64,000 nucleotides of DNA from a virus: IMG/VR virus record IMGVR_UViG_3300032331_001766, positions 1 to 64,000 of that record; one strand, 5' to 3'. Position numbers and translations under genes: made by a program. The notes beneath the pieces were generated by a model, which was not told the DNA's origin, did not search any database, and worked only from the letters and a program-made list of their open reading frames with translations. Positions 20,826 through 27,051 of the stretch are shown piece after piece (position 1 is the stretch's first letter; each line of letters begins with the position of its first letter).

Positions 20826-20855
20826 TTGACTTCCTTTCGTTTGGTTATACCCGCA

Positions 20856-20877
20856 ATTATAGCCGAAACCACTGACA
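20856..20877 (-). promoter_or_regulatory. TGTCAG-type promoter 11
   Basis: TGTCAG (20877-20872), 10 bases, TATAAT (20861-20856). Confidence 0.75.
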
Positions 20878-20925
20878 TAAACTAATTACTAGCCAGTAAT
20901 TCCAAATATTGAGACGCTCAAGCCG

Positions 20926-20973
20926 TGTGATAAATCTCACAAAATTCCAGGGGTTTTTATAACAAACACGTAA
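20926..20973 (-). promoter_or_regulatory. 48-bp composite element, copy G
   Basis: On the + strand: TGTGATAAATCTCACA, 8 bases, GGG, 16 bases, CGTAA. No DnaA-like pair here. Confidence 0.7.
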
Positions 20974-21009
20974 CGACACGCCCGACCCCGCACATGTGCG
21001 GGGGTGTCG
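20974..21009. terminator. strong hairpin downstream of the 21229 gene
   Basis: CGACAC (20974-20979) pairs with GTGTCG (21004-21009) around a perfect CCCCGCACATGTGCGGGG palindrome. No clear T-run, so it may stabilise an mRNA end or be rho-linked. Confidence 0.55.
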
Positions 21010-21034
21010 CCCTGTATGTCAAGGCGACACGCCG

Positions 21035-21229
21035 TTATTCTTCTTCTATCTCCGCTAAATAATCTTCATGCTCTACTAGACCTATAGCAAACGCTACGGG
21101 ATCACAGCATTCTAGTATCTCGGCGGGGGTAAATGTAGAGTAGCCTATCTTTACAGTAGGATAAACATCATTTAGTAAGTCTATAAAGCTTTCTTTTATT
21201 TCTATGTCTCGCTCTAGTTGTGATTTCAT
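21035..21229 (-). CDS. conserved actinophage-type small protein
   Basis: The start at 21229 (MKSQLERDIEIKESFIDLLN) is chosen for its ATGA overlap with the upstream stop. VYPTVKIGYSTFTPAEILE and DPVAFAIGLVEHEDYLAEI follow, a pattern I associate with a family of small actinophage proteins. 64 residues, acidic end. Unknown role. Confidence 0.7.
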   Translation of the reverse strand: MKSQLERDIEIKESFIDLLNDVYPTVKIGYSTFTPAEILECCDPVAFAIGLVEHEDYLAEIEEE

Positions 21230-21339
21230 TTCGTTAGTTCTTTCCAATCTTCTTTCATCATGTGCCACATCATGCGCCCCATGTATAGGGCGGGTACTAG
21301 TAGGGCTAGTTGTACTAGTGTAGTTAGTAAGCGGTTCAT
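21226..21339 (-). CDS. single-span membrane micro-protein
   Basis: The 37 residues begin MNRLLTTLVQLALLVPALYM, one membrane helix, then a Met/His-rich GRMMWHMMKED. It overlaps genes on both sides by four and one bases. Confidence 0.55.
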   Translation of the reverse strand: MNRLLTTLVQLALLVPALYMGRMMWHMMKEDWKELTK

Positions 21340-21479
21340 TACTTATTCTTCTTTCTCTTGATTACTTTATAGAGTGTAACACCTAGCACCGACAAGATAA
21401 TAAACGCCCATGATAGGGATAGGTAGATAAAGTTTCCCATGTCGAACATGAAGCCGTATTCATTTAGTTCGATAGTCAT
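21339..21479 (-). CDS. single-span membrane micro-protein
   Basis: The 46 residues have a short acidic start, a membrane helix (SLSWAFIILSVLGVTLY) and a basic tail (KVIKRKKNK), so the N-terminus should be outside. Adjacent to a second similar protein, suggesting a paired role. Confidence 0.55.
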   Translation of the reverse strand: MTIELNEYGFMFDMGNFIYLSLSWAFIILSVLGVTLYKVIKRKKNK

Positions 21480-21686
21480 TTACTTATCTCCAAACATAGA
21501 GAATACCTCATCTAGTTGCTCATCTGTTAGGTGGTCTAGTTCGATAGCCTTAGAGAAGCCGAATACATCTCCCTCATCTTCTGCCTCTACCTCTACCTCA
21601 TCTAGGTATGTGTATTGGTCTTTTACATCTTCTTGAATAGTGTCCCACTTAGACACGCTATTAGTCTCGTATGAGTATGCGTACAT
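21480..21686 (-). CDS. acidic hypothetical protein
   Basis: The 68-residue protein is strongly acidic (YLDEVEVEAEDEGDVFGFSK; DHLTDEQLDEVFSMFGDK). The end resembles a helix of the EF-hand type but lacks the loop. TAATG-type junction with the upstream gene. Confidence 0.6.
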   Translation of the reverse strand: MYAYSYETNSVSKWDTIQEDVKDQYTYLDEVEVEAEDEGDVFGFSKAIELDHLTDEQLDEVFSMFGDK

Positions 21687-21838
21687 TAGTTCTGTTCTAC
21701 CTTTCTCATGTGTGCAACAACATTCTTAGAAACCTTTTGTAGGTCTGCTACTACCTTATTCATCTCGTCTGCGCTATTAGCGGTGAAGCCTGCGCCTAGT
21801 AGTTGTGCGCCGTCCCATAGTGAGTATGTTATAGTCAT
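21686..21838 (-). CDS. small hypothetical protein
   Basis: The start at 21838 (MTITYSLWDGAQLLGAGFTA) follows GAAAGAGATAACGAAATG. The 50-residue product is beta then helix (MNKVVADLQKVSKNVVAHMR). Promoter 12 is upstream. Confidence 0.6.
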   Translation of the reverse strand: MTITYSLWDGAQLLGAGFTANSADEMNKVVADLQKVSKNVVAHMRKVEQN

Positions 21839-21872
21839 TTCGTTATCTCTTTCGTTAGTTGGTATAGTTGGA

Positions 21873-21894
21873 ATTGTAGCGGATAGGCAAGACA
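21873..21894 (-). promoter_or_regulatory. TGTC-type promoter 12 (variant)
   Basis: TGTCTT (21894-21889), 10 bases, TACAAT (21878-21873). The only member with TT instead of AG. Confidence 0.6.
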
Positions 21895-21921
21895 TTAGCA
21901 AGGCGACACGCCGTAGGCTAG

Positions 21922-21937
21922 TGTGAGGTGTATCACA
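21922..21937. promoter_or_regulatory. CRP-like palindrome at a stop codon
   Basis: TGTGAGGTGTATCACA extended to CTAGTGTGA/TCACACTAG. The TAG stop of the 22096 gene is inside the stem. Confidence 0.5.
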
Positions 21938-22096
21938 CTAGGGCTTAGTGTAGTACTTACCTTGCGGACAATGTGTGTCGAATTGACCTCCACACATTAC
22001 ACATCGTGTCCATGCGGTAAGCCCTCCGCATGTATCGCAAGCGGTTAGCGGGAAGGCAGAGCCTAGGCTATTTCTATTTTCATACAATGAGTTCAT
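21938..22096 (-). CDS. zinc-ribbon protein
   Basis: The 52 residues have CDTC and CVMC knuckles (residues 20-23, 32-35), plus one later Cys. First gene of the - strand early block; AGGAGTTCAAG upstream is the ribosome binding site and promoter 13 (weak -10) lies further up. Confidence 0.6.
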   Translation of the reverse strand: MNSLYENRNSLGSAFPLTACDTCGGLTAWTRCVMCGGQFDTHCPQGKYYTKP

Positions 22097-22126
22097 CTTG
22101 AACTCCTTTCTTTATCTTATGTCTTA

Positions 22127-22148
22127 AGACTACATGAGGGGTCTGACA
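22127..22148 (-). promoter_or_regulatory. TGTCAG-type promoter 13 (weak -10)
   Basis: TGTCAG (22148-22143), 10 bases, TAGTCT (22132-22127). A TGTGA-N6-TCACA site is upstream at 22197-22212. The 22097-22341 gap also holds the + strand promoter TTGAAA, 17 bases, TACAAT (22330-22335). Confidence 0.55.
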
Positions 22149-22196
22149 AAAAGCAACTCAAGAAACGGACATTAGAGACATTTCAAAATAAATCTT

Positions 22197-22212
22197 TGTG
22201 ATACTAGTCACA
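22197..22212. promoter_or_regulatory. CRP-like palindrome TGTGA-N6-TCACA
   Basis: TGTGATACTAGTCACA, in the divergent region between promoter 13 and the first + strand gene, so it could act on both. Confidence 0.55.
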
Positions 22213-22341
22213 CACACGCTCATTATGGGCGGACTATCCAAAAACTAAGACCCCTATAAATGTATGTATCATACAAAAGAAAAATATATTAACATTTTAT
22301 AAAATCTTGAAAAGCAGTTGACTATAATGTACAATGATCAA

Positions 22342-22446
22342 ATGAGAATAGTAATTTGCGAAAAATGCGGGGAAGAAATAGAATCCAGATCAGCTTTTGC
22401 ACATATGACTTTATCAAATCATAAAAAAGTTTGTCAAAAGTCTTGA
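22342..22446 (+). CDS. 34-residue zinc-finger protein, leaderless
   Basis: MRIVICEKCGEEIESRSAFA then HMTLSNHKKVC: a CC...HC finger like C2H2. TACAAT stands six bases before ATG with TTGAAA 17 bases further, a complete leaderless promoter. Confidence 0.6.
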   Translation: MRIVICEKCGEEIESRSAFAHMTLSNHKKVCQKS

Positions 22447-22478
22447 CCAAAGAAAATTCCTAATGTTATACTTCTATA

Positions 22479-22492
22479 GGGGGGTCGGGGGG
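22479..22492 (+). other. G-rich tandem GGGGGGTC
   Basis: Two runs of six G two bases apart in AT-rich DNA. It could form a two-layered G-quadruplex or part of one, or bind a protein. Confidence 0.4.
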
Positions 22493-22552
22493 TCAAGAAA
22501 ATCAATATTTAATAATATTAAATATATTATATATATAAGAGAAATAAAGGAT

Positions 22553-22642
22553 ATGAAAACAATAGTCTCAATTGTGATTGTAACAATAATGACATTTATC
22601 CTTGGCATAGCATACTATATACAGCAAGCTATATCCAGATAA
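22553..22642 (+). CDS. 29-residue membrane peptide
   Basis: MKTIVSIVIVTIMTFILGIA then YYIQQAISR: one membrane helix with a basic end. AAAGGAT before the ATG. It ends six bases before the tRNA. Confidence 0.45.
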   Translation: MKTIVSIVIVTIMTFILGIAYYIQQAISR

Positions 22643-22647
22643 CATCT

Positions 22648-22722
22648 GGGGATATAGCTTAATCTGGTTAAAGCATTTGTCTTATATACAAACGACTGTG
22701 GGTTCAAATCCCACTATCCCTA
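22648..22722 (+). tRNA. tRNA-Ile (UAU)
   Basis: Acceptor GGGGATA pairs with TATCCCT, D arm GCTT/AAGC, anticodon stem TTTGT/ACAAA with loop CTTATAT (anticodon TAT), T stem GTGGG/CCCAC. Discriminator A, no CCA. It should read the AUA codon directly; most bacteria instead use a modified CAU tRNA. AUA is frequent in this phage. Confidence 0.88.
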
Positions 22723-22749
22723 CTAATCAAAATATTGTATAATAAACAT

Positions 22750-23292
22750 ATGGAACAATTAATTCAAGAATTTAAGGCTGCTATGGCAGATCCTACAGTC
22801 AATCATAAAATTTTTAAGAAAGCTTTGGTTCAAACACCTAGCTGGCAGAATATGATGGATTATATTGAATTTTCAAAAACGGCGGGAAACTATAGATCTG
22901 ATTATGAAGGATTTTATATCTTGCACTGTGGAGAAGATCACGATATATCTCATTTTAATGGTGCAGCAGAATTTCTTAAAGTTATGGGTGCTGTATATGG
23001 AGAAGAAAATCCATCACAGGGATGCTTTACTTTTGTAATCTCTGAAAATTACAGAGCTATGACAGATAAAAGTGGAATTATGAGACATACTGACACTACT
23101 GATACAATTCACTGGACAACAGTAGGAGCTACTATTTGGACGTTATATCAGGATGGTCAAGCTCATGAATATTTGGTGGAACCTGGGGATATTGTCTATA
23201 TTCAATATGGAACAGAGCATGGAGTAGAATCTTTAACACCTAGAGCAGGAATTGTTTATTCAGGTGGAGAATATCATCCTAATAAGGATTGA
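22750..23292 (+). CDS. cupin-type metal-binding protein
   Basis: The start at 22750 (MEQLIQEFKAAMADP) is six bases after TATAAT, so leaderless; an ATG at 22735 lies upstream of the -10. The 180 residues carry RHTDTTDTIHW, then PGDIVYIQYGTEHGVESL, an HxD...H set like JmjC/cupin Fe(II) oxygenases, although the 2OG-binding residue is unclear. It may be a distant relative of the oxygenases here. Confidence 0.6.
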   Translation: MEQLIQEFKAAMADPTVNHKIFKKALVQTPSWQNMMDYIEFSKTAGNYRSDYEGFYILHCGEDHDISHFNGAAEFLKVMGAVYGEENPSQGCFTFVISENYRAMTDKSGIMRHTDTTDTIHWTTVGATIWTLYQDGQAHEYLVEPGDIVYIQYGTEHGVESLTPRAGIVYSGGEYHPNKD

Positions 23293-23318
23293 TATAATTG
23301 TAGTCGACTAGGATATAT

Positions 23319-23465
23319 ATGAAGAATATAAAAATAATAGGAGTATTGCTGGCAACAGCAATCGCAACTGGATATTTATTAAATGAAATTTTAAAAAAGG
23401 CGGGACTAGAAGACTCTTTCGATTTTGATCTATTTGGAGAAGATATAGATGTCGATCAAGAGTAA
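23319..23465 (+). CDS. membrane-anchored micro-protein
   Basis: The 48 residues begin MKNIKIIGVLLATAIATGYL and end acidic (FDLFGEDIDVDQE). It overlaps the next gene by 17 bases in another frame. TATAAT about 20 bases upstream and a weak AGGA site. Confidence 0.55.
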   Translation: MKNIKIIGVLLATAIATGYLLNEILKKAGLEDSFDFDLFGEDIDVDQE

Positions 23466-24057
23466 AGCCATATACCTAGAACCAGGTATATTCTATGTAG
23501 AAGACTTCCTTGATCCAGAAGAATTAAAGGCATTGCAGGAATTTTGTACTAAATCGGACAAATGGGATTCTGTTCTTGGATGGGGATCTGAATCTCTATG
23601 GCAAGACAATACTAGACATACAGCAGGAGATCAAAAAGCTACAAATGCTGTATATAAGATTAACCTAGCTATGGCTGAATTGGTAAACTCTGATAAAGCA
23701 GAACTTAGACCTAACTATACTGTAAATCGCTTTAGGCCTATTTCGAACCCGCCCATCGAAGGTTCTACATTCTGGGATGACGATGAATGGTCAATGGGGC
23801 CACACTGGGATTCAGATTATGGTCCATTAGATGCTCTATCTACAATTGAGCATGGCGTCCTATTTTATATAAATGACAATTATGAGGGTGGAGAAGTCGT
23901 ATATACCAAAAAGGGTATTACATTTAAGCCAAAGGCTAATACGATTCTAGTTCATGGTGGATCCGAAGAATACACCCATGGTGTTCGTAAGGTTACATCT
24001 GGAGAAAGATATACTCTCTCTACTTTCGCATTCACTCCAGGAAGTATTTATCTGTGA
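23449..24057 (+). CDS. 2OG-Fe(II) oxygenase (copy 3)
   Basis: The 202-residue prolyl-hydroxylase-type enzyme has GPHWDSD (His, Asp), YTHGVRKV (His), GERYTLSTF (Arg), and the core INDNYEGGEVVYTKKGITF. A KPKANTILVH strand follows. Its stop overlaps the GTG of the next gene. All iron ligands present, so likely active; substrate unknown. Confidence 0.87.
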   Translation: MSIKSKAIYLEPGIFYVEDFLDPEELKALQEFCTKSDKWDSVLGWGSESLWQDNTRHTAGDQKATNAVYKINLAMAELVNSDKAELRPNYTVNRFRPISNPPIEGSTFWDDDEWSMGPHWDSDYGPLDALSTIEHGVLFYINDNYEGGEVVYTKKGITFKPKANTILVHGGSEEYTHGVRKVTSGERYTLSTFAFTPGSIYL

Positions 24058-24347
24058 ATAAGTCTATCATCCATGAATTGGTAATAAGATTTAAGGAAGC
24101 TAGATATAAAGAATGTAATTACTATATGGCTGATACTTTACTGGCTACCGCCGCCCTAGAATGGGCCGTAGAACGGCTACAAGGGCGTTTAGCCAAATGT
24201 TTGAATGCTGACAAGGGGTATTGTGACATCTGGTACTTAGAAAGCCACTCAGACTGTAAATTGCTAATGGAAATGTTACACGAATTAACTGGCGAAGACA
24301 GATATGTAACTGAAATTATTATAAATTTTGCAGATCCTGAATTTTAA
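24054..24347 (+). CDS. hypothetical protein, GTG start
   Basis: The 97-residue helical protein (LATAALEWAVERLQGRLAKC) begins with GTG overlapping the oxygenase stop. Three cysteines (residues about 21, 48 and 57) show no clear zinc spacing. No family recognised. Confidence 0.55.
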   Translation: MNKSIIHELVIRFKEARYKECNYYMADTLLATAALEWAVERLQGRLAKCLNADKGYCDIWYLESHSDCKLLMEMLHELTGEDRYVTEIIINFADPEF

Positions 24348-24385
24348 TTGGTTCTTCTACCGACGGCGCACTTTTTTCGCACTAT

Positions 24386-24937
24386 TTATGGTAATGCCCA
24401 TTCAGAATGATGATATAGCCAATCAATGAATGAGTATTTTATCCCAGCAGTTACTGGTTCTGAAATGTATCTTTCATAATCTTTTATAGGCAAAAGATAT
24501 AATGTATTTTTTTCTATATTAAGAGTATTATATTTTTCAGCTTCATTTACTTTATAGCATCTAATATTTCCGCCTTCATAATCTCCAAAATAATAAATAA
24601 CAAGATAATCTGCAACATTCCAATCACTCCAGCCAAACTCATTCCCAGGATGTTCAACTTTCATTCTGTTTATTGTTTTATGTTCATTTGGCCAATATGT
24701 TGGTATTACGTAGTCTATTAATTTTTGAGAAATTGATAGTGTAGTTGTTATATTTGTACTTATCCTTCCAGACTCGTAGTCTTCAGTTGGGTGCGTGTCC
24801 CATTCTTTTTCTGGAAGATTTTCAACATCATGCAAAAGCTGAGTATATTCAAAATCAGTTAAAAAATTTTTTTTAATATAAATTGCATTTTCAATTTTTA
24901 AAAAATTTTCATTATTTTCTAATAAACGTTTTTCCAT
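24386..24937 (-). CDS. degenerate 2OG oxygenase-like protein, iron ligands lost
   Basis: The 183 residues keep the fold landmarks of the family (ADYLVIYYFGDYEGGNIRCY, and GIKYSFIDW at the 2OG site), but the HxD pair is replaced by FGWSDW and the distal His region reads YERYISEPV. It should not bind iron normally. It overlaps the gene for an intact oxygenase and may be an inactive partner or a substrate-binding paralogue. Confidence 0.7.
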   Translation of the reverse strand: MEKRLLENNENFLKIENAIYIKKNFLTDFEYTQLLHDVENLPEKEWDTHPTEDYESGRISTNITTTLSISQKLIDYVIPTYWPNEHKTINRMKVEHPGNEFGWSDWNVADYLVIYYFGDYEGGNIRCYKVNEAEKYNTLNIEKNTLYLLPIKDYERYISEPVTAGIKYSFIDWLYHHSEWALP

Positions 24938-25506
24938 TAAATGATTATACTATCTTTTAAAGCATTTTTAACTAAAAATGTAGTATAAGTATATCTTACA
25001 CCTTCTATTATTTTTTTCACTCCATGATCAATCATTGCATGATGAATTACTAGATCTCCAGCAACTGGCTTATATTCTAAATTTAGATCTGGATAATATA
25101 TTTCTCCACCATTAAAACAATCGTTTAAATAAAGCACTACTCCATACTCTGTAATAGCACAGGTTCCAAAATCATCATTTGCTGTTACTTCATCATCTCC
25201 ACAGCTGTCTGTGTGGACATGCATTTCATCACCTGGGAACATCCTTGTAAAGGATAGGCTAGGAGTAGGAGTATGTGTATCTTTAACTAGCTCATTAACT
25301 TTTTCTAGGATAGGCTTTGCTTCGTCTACAAATATTGTAGTTTTGCCGTTATACCACTCAATAGGGTTAACAGTTGTTGTCCAAACTTCATGGGGGTAAT
25401 TCATACATTTTTCATGTAGGCCTTTGGCTTCTTCTTTAGAGATAAAATTTTTATACAAAAAGATATCTTCTGCAAGCTTTATAACTCCTGAATACTCTTT
25501 AAACAT
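24937..25506 (-). CDS. 2OG-Fe(II) oxygenase (copy 4)
   Basis: The 189-residue enzyme has HVHTDSCG (His, Asp), MIDHGVKKI (His), GVRYTYTTF (Arg), and the core LNDCFNGGEIYYPDLNLEY, with KPVAGDLVIHH. It runs directly into the degenerate copy (stop and start overlap at 24937), a pair that could form a heterodimer. It follows the small basic 25651 gene. Confidence 0.87.
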   Translation of the reverse strand: MFKEYSGVIKLAEDIFLYKNFISKEEAKGLHEKCMNYPHEVWTTTVNPIEWYNGKTTIFVDEAKPILEKVNELVKDTHTPTPSLSFTRMFPGDEMHVHTDSCGDDEVTANDDFGTCAITEYGVVLYLNDCFNGGEIYYPDLNLEYKPVAGDLVIHHAMIDHGVKKIIEGVRYTYTTFLVKNALKDSIII

Positions 25507-25651
25507 TTTTACGCTTCCATATCTTTTTAATTAAATTTTCAAATTTTTTTTCAATAGACTTTTCAACTTGACGACCAAAATTTTCTTCCTCATAATGTTT
25601 TGTTTTAAAATAAGGATTGTTCATTTGTTTAGAAAAGTATCTTGGGCTCAT
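25499..25651 (-). CDS. small basic helical protein, leaderless
   Basis: The 50 residues (MSPRYFSKQMNNPYFKTKHY; RQVEKSIEKKFENLIKKIWK) are Lys-rich. TATAAT at 25663-25658 precedes the ATG by six bases. Its stop overlaps the oxygenase start. Unknown. Confidence 0.6.
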   Translation of the reverse strand: MSPRYFSKQMNNPYFKTKHYEEENFGRQVEKSIEKKFENLIKKIWKRKNV

Positions 25652-25666
25652 ATATCTATTATAGCA

Positions 25667-25703
25667 AAAAACCCAACCAGAGGCGGATCCGATTGGGTTT
25701 TGC
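25667..25703. terminator. terminator of the lysozyme unit
   Basis: AAACCCAA (25669-25676) pairs with TTGGGTTT (25693-25700) around CGGATCCG. On the - strand a six-T run follows, ending the 26966-25790 transcript; on the + strand four Ts follow. Confidence 0.75.
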
Positions 25704-25789
25704 TGCTCATAAGAGCGATATACAGGGAGTAATTGCTTACTTCAACCTATACAATAATAGTATAAGTTTATCTGTATAAAAAGTCAATA

Positions 25790-25987
25790 CTAACTATTGC
25801 TAGTAATAACACCCTTTAAAACAAGGGTGTCGTAAAGGCTTGCACACATTTGTCTATATTGTGGCTGTACCTGGATTAATTGCTTCTCTAATTCAACCAG
25901 ATCTTGTTTCTGATGAACTGCTGATTGACGCTGCATAATATTAATTGCTTCAACCATAATTTCTACTGCTTGTTCTTTAGTTGCCAT
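25790..25987 (-). CDS. small helical protein of the lysozyme unit
   Basis: The 65-residue helical protein (MATKEQAVEIMVEAINIMQR) is rich in Gln. It overlaps the upstream gene by 11 bases. Function unknown; the operon context suggests lysis or virion assembly. Confidence 0.6.
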   Translation of the reverse strand: MATKEQAVEIMVEAINIMQRQSAVHQKQDLVELEKQLIQVQPQYRQMCASLYDTLVLKGVITSNS

Positions 25988-26195
25988 TTTGTTCTCCTGT
26001 TTCGTCTACCGTATACGATGGGCCTGGACCCAGCAAATAACCTTTATCATGATATTCTACCATTTTAGATATTTCATCACCACCAACTAATTTATTTCCT
26101 ATTACTGTCAATAGGTCATAAATTCTGTGTAACATTATGTAGTTAACCATAGGAAGGTTATCTTCTAGATTGCTGCTATTTGGCTCGTCAGCCAT
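25977..26195 (-). CDS. hypothetical protein of the lysozyme unit
   Basis: The 72-residue protein (NYIMLHRIYDLLTVIGNKLV) ends GPSYTVDETGEQNGN. It overlaps genes on both sides. No family. Confidence 0.55.
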   Translation of the reverse strand: MADEPNSSNLEDNLPMVNYIMLHRIYDLLTVIGNKLVGGDEISKMVEYHDKGYLLGPGPSYTVDETGEQNGN

Positions 26196-26403
26196 TTTCC
26201 ACCTCTTTTACTTTATTTGATATTTTATTGTAAAGGTCTATACCTACAATTTTTTTATATGAGCATTCAAGGCAATATAAAAATATATTATCGTTCTCAT
26301 TTAGATTAGGAAGAAGAAGACCCTGGTCTATTGGGCATTCCAATTTAGACACAAGGCCTTCTTCTGATAAAGATATATATTTAGATACGTATTGTATCCT
26401 CAT
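26188..26403 (-). CDS. zinc-ribbon protein of the lysozyme unit
   Basis: The 71-residue protein has a Cys in ECPIDQG and LYCLECSYKK, giving a three-to-four Cys zinc site. Nine bases after the lysozyme stop, with AGAGGAATAATG before it. Confidence 0.6.
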   Translation of the reverse strand: MRIQYVSKYISLSEEGLVSKLECPIDQGLLLPNLNENDNIFLYCLECSYKKIVGIDLYNKISNKVKEVENG

Positions 26404-26411
26404 TATTCCTC

Positions 26412-26966
26412 TTATGCTTTTTTAGTCGGGAATTGCGCTAGCCATTCCTTAGCTTTTGGGGTGAGTCCCTTCCAGCTTGACCAATCTGTTCCGCCATTGG
26501 TCATGTGATACGTTATCTCTGCGTTTATTACTGGATCAAATAATAGTATATTTGATTTCAGGTCAAATTTTTCTTTACGATCTACGCCGAGGTTACCCAA
26601 CATATTGATCTGAAAAATTCCATAGGAACTGTCTCCAGTTTTCCTGTTACCATTGTATGCCATTGGTCGTCCATTTGACTCCCTTTTGGCAATGGCCCAA
26701 GCCGTTTTAAGGGCTTTACCTTCAAAACCAACAGTTTGCAACAATTGTTTTAGTTCCAAATCTGTAAGCTTTTCTGAAGGCTTATAAACAGTATTGCTGT
26801 ACTTTTCTAAGGTTTCTTTCTTAAGTTGTACTTCTGTCTTTGGTTGTACTATTAAAGCTTGCGCTTGTGGTAAAGCTGGGTTTGCTGAAAATAGAAACAA
26901 TGTTATCATTGCTATTGCAGTCCAGTGATGTACAACATCGCTAAGCTTTTGTTTTATATTCTCCAT
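26412..26966 (-). CDS. secreted lysozyme/transglycosylase-like protein
   Basis: The start at 26966 (MENIKQKLSDVVHHW) is seven bases after AGGAGG; the ATG two codons earlier is too close. A hydrophobic anchor or signal (AIAMITLFLFSANPALPQAQ) precedes an SLT/lysozyme-like domain: the catalytic Glu in AIAKRESNGRP, then GDSSYGIFQINML. 184 residues. It should cut peptidoglycan, for entry or lysis. A consensus-like promoter (TTGACA near 27028) lies upstream. Confidence 0.8.
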   Translation of the reverse strand: MENIKQKLSDVVHHWTAIAMITLFLFSANPALPQAQALIVQPKTEVQLKKETLEKYSNTVYKPSEKLTDLELKQLLQTVGFEGKALKTAWAIAKRESNGRPMAYNGNRKTGDSSYGIFQINMLGNLGVDRKEKFDLKSNILLFDPVINAEITYHMTNGGTDWSSWKGLTPKAKEWLAQFPTKKA

Positions 26967-27051
26967 TGGCATTTCCTCCTTTAGAGATAACGAACTATAA
27001 TACTATCATCTACTAGCAAGTAGTGTCAAGCCAGTCAACTAGAAAGAATAC

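Noticed and set aside
22735-22749. ATG 22735 as start of the cupin-type gene
   Set aside because: It is upstream of the -10 box that gives a six-base leaderless start at 22750.
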